Shown: positions 13,650-25,100 of the stretch, piece after piece
How the letters are laid out: every line of letters begins with the position of its first letter
Numbering within the stretch: position 1 is the stretch's first letter
Source: Antedon mediterranea
Taxonomy: Eukaryota; Echinodermata; Crinoidea; Comatulida; Antedonidae
Assembly (NCBI RefSeq): GCF_964355755.1
Contig: NC_092678.1
Coordinates: forward strand, 1,327,922 to 1,387,921
Direction of reading: 5' to 3'
DNA length: 60,000 bases
Notes under the pieces: model-generated
Seen by the model: only the letters and a program-made list of their open reading frames with translations
Told to the model about the DNA's origin: nothing
The model's database searches: none
Made by a program: the position numbers and the translations under genes

Positions 13650-13772
13650 CCAAGGACTTACTTTAAGGGTAACGCGAGTGAGTTGACCAATACAGTTTGA
13701 ATGATCAATCCCGTCGTCGTGATTGGTCAAATTGCTTGCGCTGTGCTTACGTCATTGCGTTGCGTCCTACAT
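13650..13772. mobile_element. MITE family B, 5'-diverged
   Basis: GAGTTGACCAATACAGT pairs with CGTGATTGGTCAAATTGC. The right arm ends CTTACGTCATTGCGTTGCGTCCTA. The left terminus is degraded. Confidence 0.75.
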
Positions 13773-13794
13773 ATTTGCTTGCAGGTTCATTCTC

Positions 13795-13995
13795 TAAAGC
13801 TTTGTCAAACTTTATGTGCAAAAAATGTAATGCGCCCATATATGGGCACGATCAGATGTCATATCACTACCATATTTGGGCATATCACTACCATATTTGG
13901 GCATATCACTACCATATTTGGGCATATCACTACCATAATTGGGCATATCACTACCGTATTTGGGCATATCACTACCGTATTTGGACACTCACACT
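13795..13995. mobile_element. MITE family A with internal 6 x 21 bp expansion
   Basis: The left end is TAAAGCTTTGTCAAACTTTATGTG. From about 13860 the internal unit CATATCACTACCATATTTGGG occurs six times in tandem, where typical copies have one or two. The two overlapping open frames with Tyr-His repeats are artefacts of this expansion. Confidence 0.85.
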
Positions 13996-14286
13996 TCCAA
14001 ATGCTCTTAATTTGTAAATTGAGGCAAAATATAGAATTTAATGTCCTCGTAAAAATTCAATTTAAAAATGTATGACTCAATCAAATCATTAACTACAATC
14101 ATTGTCGATATCAATTTAAATACAGTATATTTGTAAAAGTTAATTATTTTAAACATTACAATTTTCTAAATGGTCTATGATAAATGTGATACAGTTGGAA
14201 AAAATGTCATACTGTATTGTAGTGTGTTCACAAATTGTTTTGTAATGGCGTCCTCTAACCATGAATTCCTTTTACTACTGGATAGG
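13996..14286. other. No gene recognised
   Basis: AT-rich spacer. Confidence 0.5.
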
Positions 14287-14350
14287 TATGGGCGGCCGTT
14301 ATGGCTATAATATACAACGTGTAAATACGCAAAAAGAACGGCCGCCCATA
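14287..14350. repeat. Perfect GC-rich inverted repeat, 14 bp arms
   Basis: TATGGGCGGCCGTT (14287-14300) and its exact reverse complement (14337-14350) flank 36 bp of AT-rich sequence. It could form a hairpin. It is unlike any other repeat in the window, and its origin is unknown. Confidence 0.9.
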
Positions 14351-14520
14351 GATTGCATGTACGATATACGATATAATTAAAACATTTTAATCTTTTTTAA
14401 GTAGGTTGTTGGTGTAAATGTATAAAACATCTCGTCTGTTGTTGTCAGTAGGCCTACCTAAAAGTCACTGAATTTATGTAAATTTTAACCATCGATAGAT
14501 AATATCCTTATATTTTTATT
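14351..14520. other. No feature
   Basis: Short AT-rich spacer before the 70-bp array. Confidence 0.5.
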
Positions 14521-15286
14521 TGTAATCTTCTTAAGTGGATTAGAGTCTGAATATAGGCTATGTTGCGAGGTAGGCATTGCGATTGTTATTTGTAATCTTC
14601 TTAAGTGGATTAGAGTCTGAATATAGGCTATGTTGCGAGGTAGGCATTGCGATTGTTATTTGTAATCTTCTTAAGTGGATTAGAGTCTGAATATAGGCTA
14701 TGTTGCGAGGTAGGCATTGCGATTGTTATTTGTAATCTTCTTAAGTGGATTAGAGTCTGAATATAGGCTATGTTGCGAGGTAGGCATTGCGATTGTTATT
14801 TGTAATCTTCTTAAGTGGATTAGAGTCTGAATATAGGCTATGTTGCGAGGTAGGCATTGCGATTGTTATTTGTAATCTTCTTAAGTGGATTAGAGTCTGA
14901 ATATATAGGCTATGTTGCGAGGTAGGCATTGCGATTGTTATTTGTAATCTTCTTAAGTGGATTAGAGTCTGAATATAGGCTATGTTGCGAGGTAGGCATT
15001 GCGATTGTTATTTGTAATCTTCTTAAGTGGATTAGAGTCTGAATATAGGCTATGTTGTGAGGTAGGCATTGCGATTGTTATTTGTAATCTTCTTAAGTGG
15101 ATTAGAGTCTGAATATAGGCTATGTTGCGAGGTAGGCATTGCGATTGTTATTTGTAATCTTCTTAAGTGGATTAGAGTCTGAATATAGGCTATGTTGCGA
15201 GGTAGGCATTGCGATTGTTATTTGTAATCTTCTTAAGTGGATTAGAGTCTGAATATAGGCTATGTTGCGAGGTAGGCATTGCGATT
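14521..15286. repeat. Tandem array, 11 x 70 bp
   Basis: Copies start at 14521 and every 70 bp (one is 72 bp, from an extra AT near 14903). Each begins TGTAATCTTCTTAAGTGGAT and contains GTTGCGAGGTAGGCATTGCG. The copies are nearly identical, so the array expanded or homogenised recently. The period is not a multiple of three, so it is not coding. Confidence 0.97.
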
Positions 15287-15724
15287 TCAATAATTTGAGT
15301 ATTTTTCGGTTTCATATGGCCTCACTTTTGTTTTCATATTATCACCAGCTTAAAATTCAGACTTTTACGATCGGACTTTTGTGACTGATAATATTATGTG
15401 ATTTACTTAGTCGGTTAAGTATACTAGCCTTAAATTTGTGTTATTAATAATTCGATGTCATTACAATTCTAAATGTAATTCACTGATGGTAATCAATAAT
15501 GGAAGGCCTGGTTTAATTTATGTAAAATGTTTTCTATTGATGTGAATTTCTTTTTTTAGAAATTCATTAAAGTGAAGAGCATTGATTTTTAAACTATTCT
15601 TCATATCCACTTATATAATTATTGATTTATATGTATTTGTTTCCTTTGTGTTATTTTTTGTTGTTGCAACGTTGATTTAAATTGTAGATAATATGACGTA
15701 TATTGTATTAATTTCGTATTGTTT
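15287..15724. other. No gene recognised
   Basis: AT-rich upstream region of the next gene, with no feature seen. Confidence 0.5.
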
Positions 15725-15800
15725 ACGTAGGTTGCTATGTTCGTATGGCACGTGACGGTTGCTAGGTATTCAGACCAATCACTATTTTTTACCGGATAAT
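15725..15800 (+). promoter_or_regulatory. Candidate promoter with RFX-like half-sites, E-box and CCAAT
   Basis: Just upstream of the start codon are GGTTGCTATG (15730), CACGTGAC (15749), GGTTGCTAGG (15757) and CCAAT (15775). The two GTTGCTA words resemble RFX half-sites, and CACGTG is an E-box. No TATA box is obvious at a usual distance. The position is right for a core promoter, but the transcription start was not determined. Confidence 0.35.
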
Positions 15801-15819
15801 ACGATTGCAACCGGATACT

Positions 15820-16171
15820 ATGGATTTCTCCTGGATTTTATGTTGGTTTAGTTTATCATCGTTTTTGTGTATTCACGTTACGTGTACATTACGTGGATTG
15901 TCAACCACTTCGATATCAGACGCGATAGTTTTGTATGAGGGCGTGCTAACGTATGACAACACTGCAGAAGACTTAGCAAATGACAAAGTATTAGTCTTCC
16001 CATTCGTTGACGGATGCGACGAGGCATTCTGTGCACAATTCAATGCATATGTATTGACTTCGCTAAGCAAACTGACTACTGTATTGTACAATTCATGTAT
16101 ATGCAAATGTAAAAACGGTGTGTTGTTTGACGTGAAGTTAACAAGATGCTTTGATAGTCTTTCTAATAACA
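15820..16171 (+). CDS. Membrane-protein exon 1: signal peptide and cysteine domain
   Basis: It runs from ATG to AATAACA before GTAAGT (phase 1). After the hydrophobic leader, six cysteines lie in DGCDEAFC, NSCICKCKNG and TRCF. The antisense open frame at 15873-16181 is its shadow. Confidence 0.75.
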
Positions 16172-19100
16172 GTAAGTACACAACCTAGATATTTTTTACA
16201 TTATTCAATATTCATGTATCGTTTCTGTGCCGGCTGTATCGCACGTAAGTAATGTTTTGTTATTTAATCTTTTAAAACGAATCGCCATTAATCAGTATAA
16301 CCTATTTATATTACACTTTACGCTACTAATTATGTTTTTTTAATATCTGCCTCAAGCGTTATGATGGCTAAAGTGGGCGTGGTCGTAAGCAATCCCACAC
16401 CCTCCCCAATAAAATTCTGAAACGGCCATCGATAACATTTTAAAATGTATAGTATCAATTAGCAGGTCTATCCATAGGGCTTTCATGGTATATCTCTACC
16501 ACTGTACCACACATCCCATCCATGTTGGTTTTTTTAATGTTTATTAAGCGTTATTATACAGCGCTTTGACACTTGAAAAAATGGTAGGCCTACACCTCAT
16601 TACATAAAAAAACGAAACGAAAACATAAAAACCGGCAAAAAACAAACCAGGTCCCACATGTGTTACCAGGCAAGAACATTAAACAAGATGTAATTTTAAG
16701 TTTTTCTTTGAATAATTTCGAGTTATCTTCCTCAAAGCGTGCATGCCAGTTTTTATGTGTTCATATACACTGCTACTAAATACATTTGATCGACTTGTTA
16801 GTTTAGTATTGTTTTAAACAGCATTATCCACGTCCATTTTTGTCACTACTTACGGTAGATGTCAATATTTATTGTTTATGACATAATAAATAATATAAAC
16901 AACCATTCATAACTCCCTTACAAAAATCAATCCTACGCTAGATACTACGCTAGATACTACGCTAGATACTACGCTAGATACTACGCTAGATACTAAGTTA
17001 GGCCTAAACTCTTTTAAGACCCAACTGAAGGCTTTTCTTTTCCAACAAGCAATGTCCTACCTTTTTTTTCTGTATTGTTAATTAACTAAACAACACGACT
17101 GTATTCACATCCAATTTCTGAGATGGCAATATTTACACATGAGTATTAGGCCTAGGCCTATAGCTGGGCCTAATAGGCCTAAGGCTTGGCATATGCCTTC
17201 GAGTTTTTTTCTAACACAGCAAAAGATAGTGGTGTCTTGAATGCAGATCTAATCCACGTAGATCGGTCTGTGTGTTATTTTACAGAATAATTTATTCGAA
17301 AGTAGTGTAATTCACAAAACATTTACAAGATCATGTGTGCCGTACTCGAGAGAATTAAGTGTTAATAGCGAGCGTTAAAATTCATTAAAACTGTGTCCAT
17401 ACGGACATTGAAATGTTAATATTAATTAACGTTAAACACGCTAATGAGCTAGTTAAGTCATTTGCATAATCCGAATTCAATTGTTTACGTTGTTTATTCC
17501 AATTAAAAACTGGCTATGAATTAAAGTTCGCCTACAATAATAAATAAAACTGTCCAGTTTCATAGGCAAATCCTTGATACAGATTTAGATGTGATACACT
17601 TGTGATACCTGTGTCATAGACCCTAACATAACCCTAAACTTCCATGATACAGTAATCACATGTGAAACACTGTATTACGGAATATGCCTATGTTATTTGG
17701 GCAGTGGAGATACAGGCTCACAATCGGTTTGTGTGTGACGGGGTTTCAAATTCTCTAATCTCATCTAGATTTCTTGATTATAATCATATATTTATAATAA
17801 TTATACCTTTTAAAATGAAATTGTGTATACCCACGTTTCCAAATGTCTGATATAATGATAATGCATCGTGTAGACTTCTTCAATAAAATAGAAATAAAAT
17901 AAAGAGAAACGAACTCATTATATTAATTGAGAAGTAAGTGAAGCGTGTAATGCGAATAAAATGTACATTGGGTACCGTACGAGATAATTAATTCACTGAA
18001 TTTTATATCTTATTCAAGAATAATTAAAAATTACGAGAGATGGTTTTAGCTTTTGATTAAATTGAATTTATAATGTGTTTTACAATAAGTATTGTATCAA
18101 TGTAATACATCACATGGACGGGTTAGAAGGGATCGGGCCTTTTAATAGACTGTCGTGAGAGAGTTCAATTTAAACAAAAAAGGCGTATTTATAGGTGATA
18201 AAATAATGTTGTCGTGTGTATTTACGGAAGTTTTGGTGCGTTTTTAGCAAAAGTCATATTCGCCTCTCGGTTGGGGCAGGCCGTATATAGTTATCCTTAC
18301 CGTTTCACATTATTCGGCATCATTATGAGGGTGGGGGGTTGGTGTTGGTGAGGTATTGTACTCTGTCAATTAATTTGAACCAAGATCCATGACTTGATGG
18401 CGTTACAACCACCAAGCTACAATCTCATCCAACTTGTGATTAAATTCAACCATGATTATATTCTGTATAACATAATCTCAGCAAAGTAGTTAATTATTGT
18501 ATCTAGCAGCATACATTACCTGTTATCACTACAGATTATTAATATTTAAGTCGCTTTTAATTATATATACTGCGTTCATCAACAGCACGGTAACAGTCAC
18601 GTGACACTATAGCAGTAATCTCAACGTAAAGTGTATCATTATCAAGAACGATGCGTTTTTTATTTGTTATTAATTGATATCATATCGTTGACGTCGGCCT
18701 GCACAGAAAGATTTGTCATTTCAGACAATAATAGCCTATAGATAGATAGATCCGTCCTTTGGATGGAACGTTAAGCCGTTGGTCGGTGTGCGTACTTTGC
18801 AAATGTGCGCGATATAAAGGAGTAGGAGATCTTCTCCCGGTATGTTGAATATGGTCGCGATGGACCATTTAGGCCTACTGAGGCATTGACCGAACAGTCT
18901 TGTACTGAAGAAGTCACCCAGTATAAAAAAGAAATCAAAATTGATTAAACCCATTGCATCTTCTGGAAAGGTTACCCCAGTGTACTGATCCATCTCAGCC
19001 CCTTTGGGGCAGACGAGTCAGCGCCGTTTAGTGGTAGCGTGACACAAAGGGTACCCTTAAAGGAAGATGGAAGTTTTTCTTGTGTTGCATCATAACATAG

Positions 19101-22100
19101 CCTACGCTTTATATGTATTAAGCACAGTATCACGAATCTGTTACAAAGTACTAAAGCGATATCAGCAATTTATTTGTATTATACGAATCGTAGAATGTTA
19201 CATTTTAAAATTTAAAACGTCAATTTAAAGAAAATGAAATTTTGTTTTGATGTGACCGCTAAGTAGGGCTACGGTACAGATCGTATGTTATCCGTTTTAT
19301 TTTTATTAATATTTTTAATGAATACATTTGAATACTGAATTGAATAAAGGTAGTCTAATACTAGGCCTAATGAATTAGTATTTGCTAAAGCTTGGTTCCC
19401 ACTAGGATGCAACGTAAGGACGCGCAACCATCGAGGTATTATAGATTATATATAAAACTATATTTGCCCGCAATTTGACTAACGTTTGGTTCCCACTACC
19501 TGATGTAACGCAATGACACGCACCGCAAGTAATTTGACTAAAGCTTGACTTCCACTACCTATGATGCAACGCAAGGACGCGCAACGCAACCAAATTGACC
19601 AATCACAAGCAAAAGTTGGACGAAACCATCGCTTGTGATTAGTCATTCGCTTGCGTTGCGGCTTACGTCCTTGCGTTGCGTCTAGTGGGAACCAAACTTA
19701 AGGATTCAACAAAGTAATTTGTCCAATCACGACAAGATTAAGTATAATCCATCTCGTCGTGACTGGTTAAATTACTTGCGCTGCGCTTGAGTTAGTGTAG
19801 CATTATCCAAGTCCATAGAATGTGAGTAGAATGATGATTTAGCATCATTACCAATGTTGTTATTTGTTAATTTTAACCGGGTGTGGACGTGTGGGTGGCG
19901 TAATAACGTGTTAAAGGGGACCTTTCAACACCCACATACAAGTTGAAACTTGCAAAACATGAGAACAACATATTACTTTTCGTATAAGAAGATTAAGTTT
20001 TATTTTTTATTTAGCTGTATCATTCGAAATTTGATATTTCTAGTACTATTAGAGATATGTTATAAAGATGATTGATGTCATGTCAATTTTCTACGTTAAG
20101 ATATCAATTTTACTTTTTATTTTAATAACTGATTTCTCATCTGATAGCCAAAGATGTAATGACCAATTTGATATTATTTCGATCTAGAATAACATAATTT
20201 AAACATAAAAATAATATGAGTTATTGATTTAGGAGGAGAGTTAGAACACATAAAAAAAATAGATTAAAGAAATGGGTTCATTAGAATGTATTGATTACGT
20301 CATGAATGTTTATGTCGACTTCCTTTATGTTAATAGGTATACAAACCTTGGGTTCCGCATGGGTCAGGTTTGAAGTTCATTTAGAATGTACTGATTACGT
20401 CATTCGACTTCCTTTATGGTATACAAAACATTGGGCCCCGCATAGGTCAGGTTTGAAGTTCATTTAGAATGTAGTGATTACGTCATTCGACTTCCTTTAT
20501 GGTATACAGAACCTCGGGCCCCGCATAGGTCAGGTTTGAAGTTCATTGATAATGTATTGATTACGTCATTCGACTTCCTTTTATGTTAATATGTATACAG
20601 AACCTCGGGCCCCTTAAGCGTGGTTCCCACTAGCGACGCAACGCAAGGACGTAACGCAACGCAAGTGAATTGACCAATCACAAGCGATGGCTTATTCGCT
20701 TGTGATTGCTAACTGTCTATAACTTCGCTTGTCATTGGTCAACGCGCTTGCGTTGCGTTTACGTCATTGCGTTACGTTCTAGTGGGAACCAAGCTTTATG
20801 GGTCAGGTTTGAAGTTCATTTAGAATGTGTTGATTACGTCATTCGACTTCCTGTATAAGTATACAGAACCTCGGGCCCGCATGGGTTAGGTTTGAAGTTC
20901 ATTTAGAATGTTTTGATTACGTCATTCGACTTCCTGTATAAAGCGTGGTTCTCACTAGCGACGCAACGCAAGGACGTAACGCAACGCAAGTGAATTGACC
21001 AATCACAAGCGATGGCTTATTCGCTTGTCATTGCTCACTGTCTATAACTTCGCTTGTCATTGGTTAAAACGCTTGCGTTGCGTCTACGTCCTTGCGTTGC
21101 GTTCTAGTGGGAACCAAGCTTTAGTATACAGAAACTCGGGCCTCGCATGGGTCAGGTTTGAAGTGAGTTTATTTAGAATCTATTGATTACGTCATTTGAC
21201 ATATTTATGTCGAGTAGGTACGGTGTGTACCCTACTACAGTATTGAGAAACTACGATCCTGAAGAGGAAATTGCTAAGAGGAATACGTTCGTACTGTGTT
21301 TTCTAAGGCAAACACGTCAACGCGATCTAAGGTTAAGTATGGGTTTAAAAAACACATTCTTTAAGTACACTTCTTGTTAGAATATAATCCTAATAAATGT
21401 GTCATAAGATTCTATGGTTTTTGACGGTCATAATGATAGTATAATTTAGTCGTATGGTTATTCTGGATTTAAGACACTCAAGTGTTTAACCAATATATCA
21501 ACAAAAAATAATTATACAGTACATATTTTTCATTCGAATAATCCCGTGTTGTAGTAAAGTTAGAATTTTAAGTGAAAAAAATGTGAACTCCTACACTGAG
21601 ATTAGATAGATTGCATAGCATAAGTATGGTCAAGTAAAGCTATATACAACGCGTGCAACATTTTAGTTGAGGGACACAACAAAATCTTTCAGGTAAAATG
21701 TATCTGTGTTTATTTCTGTTTGACGTTCTTCTTAGAGTTTACGTGTATACGTTTGTGTGCGTTCATCTTAGTGTTTACATGTAACGTATAGGCGTTCTCC
21801 CTAGCGTTTGCTTATCTCTAGACGTTACGTATCAATCAAGTTTCTTAGCGTTAACGTACAAGTCACATACGTTCTGAGTGTTTACGCTAGATGTTTGCCT
21901 TAGCATTTTCATATTCCTAGTCGGTTTTTTGCATTTACTTCTCAAAAGACGTTATCCTTAACGTTTACATTTTGTAATTACTTAGACGTTCTTAGTGTTT
22001 ATATATCGATCTTATTAGCGTTTACGTATCGTTATTATCAACGTTTACGTATCGTAATTATCAGCATGTACGTATCGTTCCTATCAGCGTTACGTATCGT

Positions 22101-25100
22101 TCTTATTAGCGTTTACGTATCGATCTTATTAGCGTTTACGTATTGTTCTTATCAACGTTAACGTATCGTAATTATCAGCATGTACGTATCGTTCCTATCA
22201 GCGTTTACGTATCGTTCTTATTAGCGTTTACGTATCGTTCTTATTAGCGTTTACGCATCGTTCTTATTAGCGTTTACGTTTCGTTCTTATTAGCGTTTAC
22301 GTATCGTTCATATTAGCGTTTACAGTACGTCATCGTTCGTATTAGCGTTTACGTATCGTTCTTATTAGCGTTTACGTATCTCTAGATAATTTTCTCAACA
22401 CTTTGAACTTGGTACATTATTGTTTTAAATTTAATTAGTCATTTAAATTCTGAAAAAATGAAAAGCATATGCGATATTGATGTTAAAATGTCGATAGTAT
22501 AATTATTGTTACCAAAATAATTTCAAATTAAACTTACTAAGGTTACCCCAGGGTGTGTAGACTTTAGATACGGCACATGAATATGGCAGCATCAATTATT
22601 ATTAGCAAGCAAACCTGTTTATGCAACTCTTGTTCTGTAAATAGGTTACCTTATTGCTTGCAAATTAGTTAGAATAAATCGAACATTTACATTATGCTTT
22701 TTAGCTATATAATGCTGTCAGGTAAAACATTGGTAACATTAGAAATAACGGAAATTCTACACCGAATCTATGTAGGGCCTACAGTATCTCACTAACTACA
22801 CTCGATTACTCATTCGGTGTAATAGAACTGTCGTAAATATAGTGAACCCCCTCCTTCGGGACACCCCATTAAGGGGGAAACTTTAATAAAGGGAAATATG
22901 TTAACACTATAACTGGGTATGCCTACATCCCTATTAAGGGGGAAACTTTAATAAAGGGAAATATGTTAACACTATAACTGGGTATGCCTACATCCCTATT
23001 AAGGGGGAAACTTTAATAAAGGGAAATATGTTAACACTATAACTGGGTATGCCTACATCCCTATTAAGGGGGAAACTTTAATAAAGGGAAATATGTTAAC
23101 ACTATAACTGGGTATGCCTACATCCCTATTAAGGGGGAAACTTTAATAAAGGGAAATATGTTAACACTATAACTGGGTATGCCTACATCCCTATTAAGGG
23201 GGAAACTTTAATAAAGGGAAATATGTTAACACTATAACTGGGTATGCCTACATCCCTATTAAGGGGGAAACTTTAATAAAGGGAAATATGTTAACACTAT
23301 AACTGGGTATGCCTACATCCCTATTAAGGGGGAAACTTTAATAAAGGGAAATATGTTAACACTATAACTGGGTATGCCTACATCCCTATTAAGGGGGAAA
23401 CTTTAATAAAGGGAAATATGTTAACACTATAACTGGGTATGCCTACATCCCTATTAAGGGGGAAACTTTAATAAAGGGAAATACTTTAATAAAGGGAAAT
23501 ATGTTAACACTATAACTGGGTATGCCTACATCCCTATTAAGGGGGAAACTTTAATAAAGGGAAATATGTTAACACTATAACTGGGTATGCCTACATCCCT
23601 ATTAAGGGGGAAACTTTAATAAAGGGAAATATGTTAACACTATAACTGGGTATGCCTACATCCCTATTAAGGGGGAAACTTTAATAAAGGGAAATATGTT
23701 AACACTATAACTGGGTATGCCTACATCCCTATTAAGGGGGAAACTTTAATAAAGGGAAATATGTTAACACTATAACTGGGTATGCCTACATCCCTATTAA
23801 GGGGGAAACTTTAATAAAGGGAAATATGTTAACACTATAACTGGGTATGCCTACATCCCTATTAAGGGGGAAACTTTAATCAAGGGAAATATGTTAACAC
23901 TATAACTGGGTATGCCTACATCCCTATTAAGGGGGAAACTTTAATAAAGGGAAATATGTTAACACTATAACTGGGTATGCCTACATCCCTATTAAGGGGG
24001 AAACTTTAATAAAGGGAAATATGTTAACACTATAACTGGGTATGCCTACATCCCTATTAAGGGGGAAACTTTAATAAAGGGAAATATGTTAACACTATAA
24101 CTGGGTATGCCTACATCCCTATTAAGGGGGAAACTTTAATAAAGGGAAATATGTTAACACTATAACTGGGTATGCCTACATCCCTATTAAGGAGGCACTT
24201 TGTTGGGTCCCGAAGCTGTAAATAGTACGCCCGTCTACTGGTTTCATTCAGTAGTAAATATTCAACAACATGAGCTAAGCTTGGTTCCCACCATGACGCA
24301 AGGCAACTGACGTAAACGCAACGCAAACGAGTTGACCAATGGCAGGGGACAGTTCAAATAATCCATCGCTTGTGATTGGTTAAATTGTCAGAAGTGAACC
24401 AATTCTATGAAAAATACGTCAATCGTGTTGTTGTTCGTCGTCCAAGTGTCAACAATATTCTTTCTTAATGTTTGTCTTCAGTGATCGAACTAAACGATGC
24501 CTTTGGCTTGCTTCTATATGTGATTGAATGTGTACAGAATAACGCAATTAATTTGCCCGTTTCTCATTCTCTTCAGAATGAATAATGTAAAACATAATTC
24601 AATGGTGTATATCTTTAAGTTATATAAGGTTTATTTTTAAAATTATTAAAAGCCAGGTGCATGCAAAACAATTATACATTCCAATAATTGTCGATCTTCA
24701 GTTTCCGTTATAACTTGGTTAAGATTTGTTATTATTATTGATAGGTTGATAGGAATACGATTTTTTTTTCACGCCGCTTTTTTTAGGCAGTTATATTCAA
24801 GAGAAGCATTGGGAAACAGTTACCATGCGGTAGCTTATAGTTTACTACGGCTGGAAAATGAGTATTCGGAATATCCAACTGGGCATGCGCATACTCCAAA
24901 GCACGTCTGGGAATAGAGAGTCTATGAAAACGTTTGCTGATATATTGAGATGCATGTAGACGGTAGTTATCGTGAGATAAGCGGCGTTTTTTGTAAGAAA
25001 TATTTCTTTTTAAAATAAACATGGGATGAAGGACAGTTTAAATTAAACAGTAAATCTCTATTCGTTTGTACACAAATGTTTAAAATAGAGAGACATTTTT

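Larger units (their letters stand above)
20270..21200. repeat. Tandem direct repeats of about 83 bp, interrupted by two MITEs
   Basis: About seven units contain GGTCAGGTTTGAAGTTCATT, TGATTACGTCATTCGACTTCC and GTATACAGAACCTCGGGCCC. Two family-B elements have landed inside the array, at 20615-20798 and 20939-21123. Confidence 0.9.

Noticed and set aside
13697-14075. Two overlapping open frames with Tyr-His-Ile-Trp repeats
   Set aside because: They arise from the 21-bp units inside a MITE; there is no start or splice context.
15873-16181. 102-codon minus-strand frame
   Set aside because: It is antisense to exon 1 of the membrane-protein gene, whose phase and splice sites are better supported.
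22865-24193. Regular spaced repeats that look CRISPR-like
   Set aside because: The units are head-to-tail and identical throughout, with no unique spacers, in a eukaryotic genome.
24783-25022. 79-codon minus-strand frame with a basic N terminus
   Set aside because: It lies in a dispersed repeat and the large intron, with no recognisable domain.
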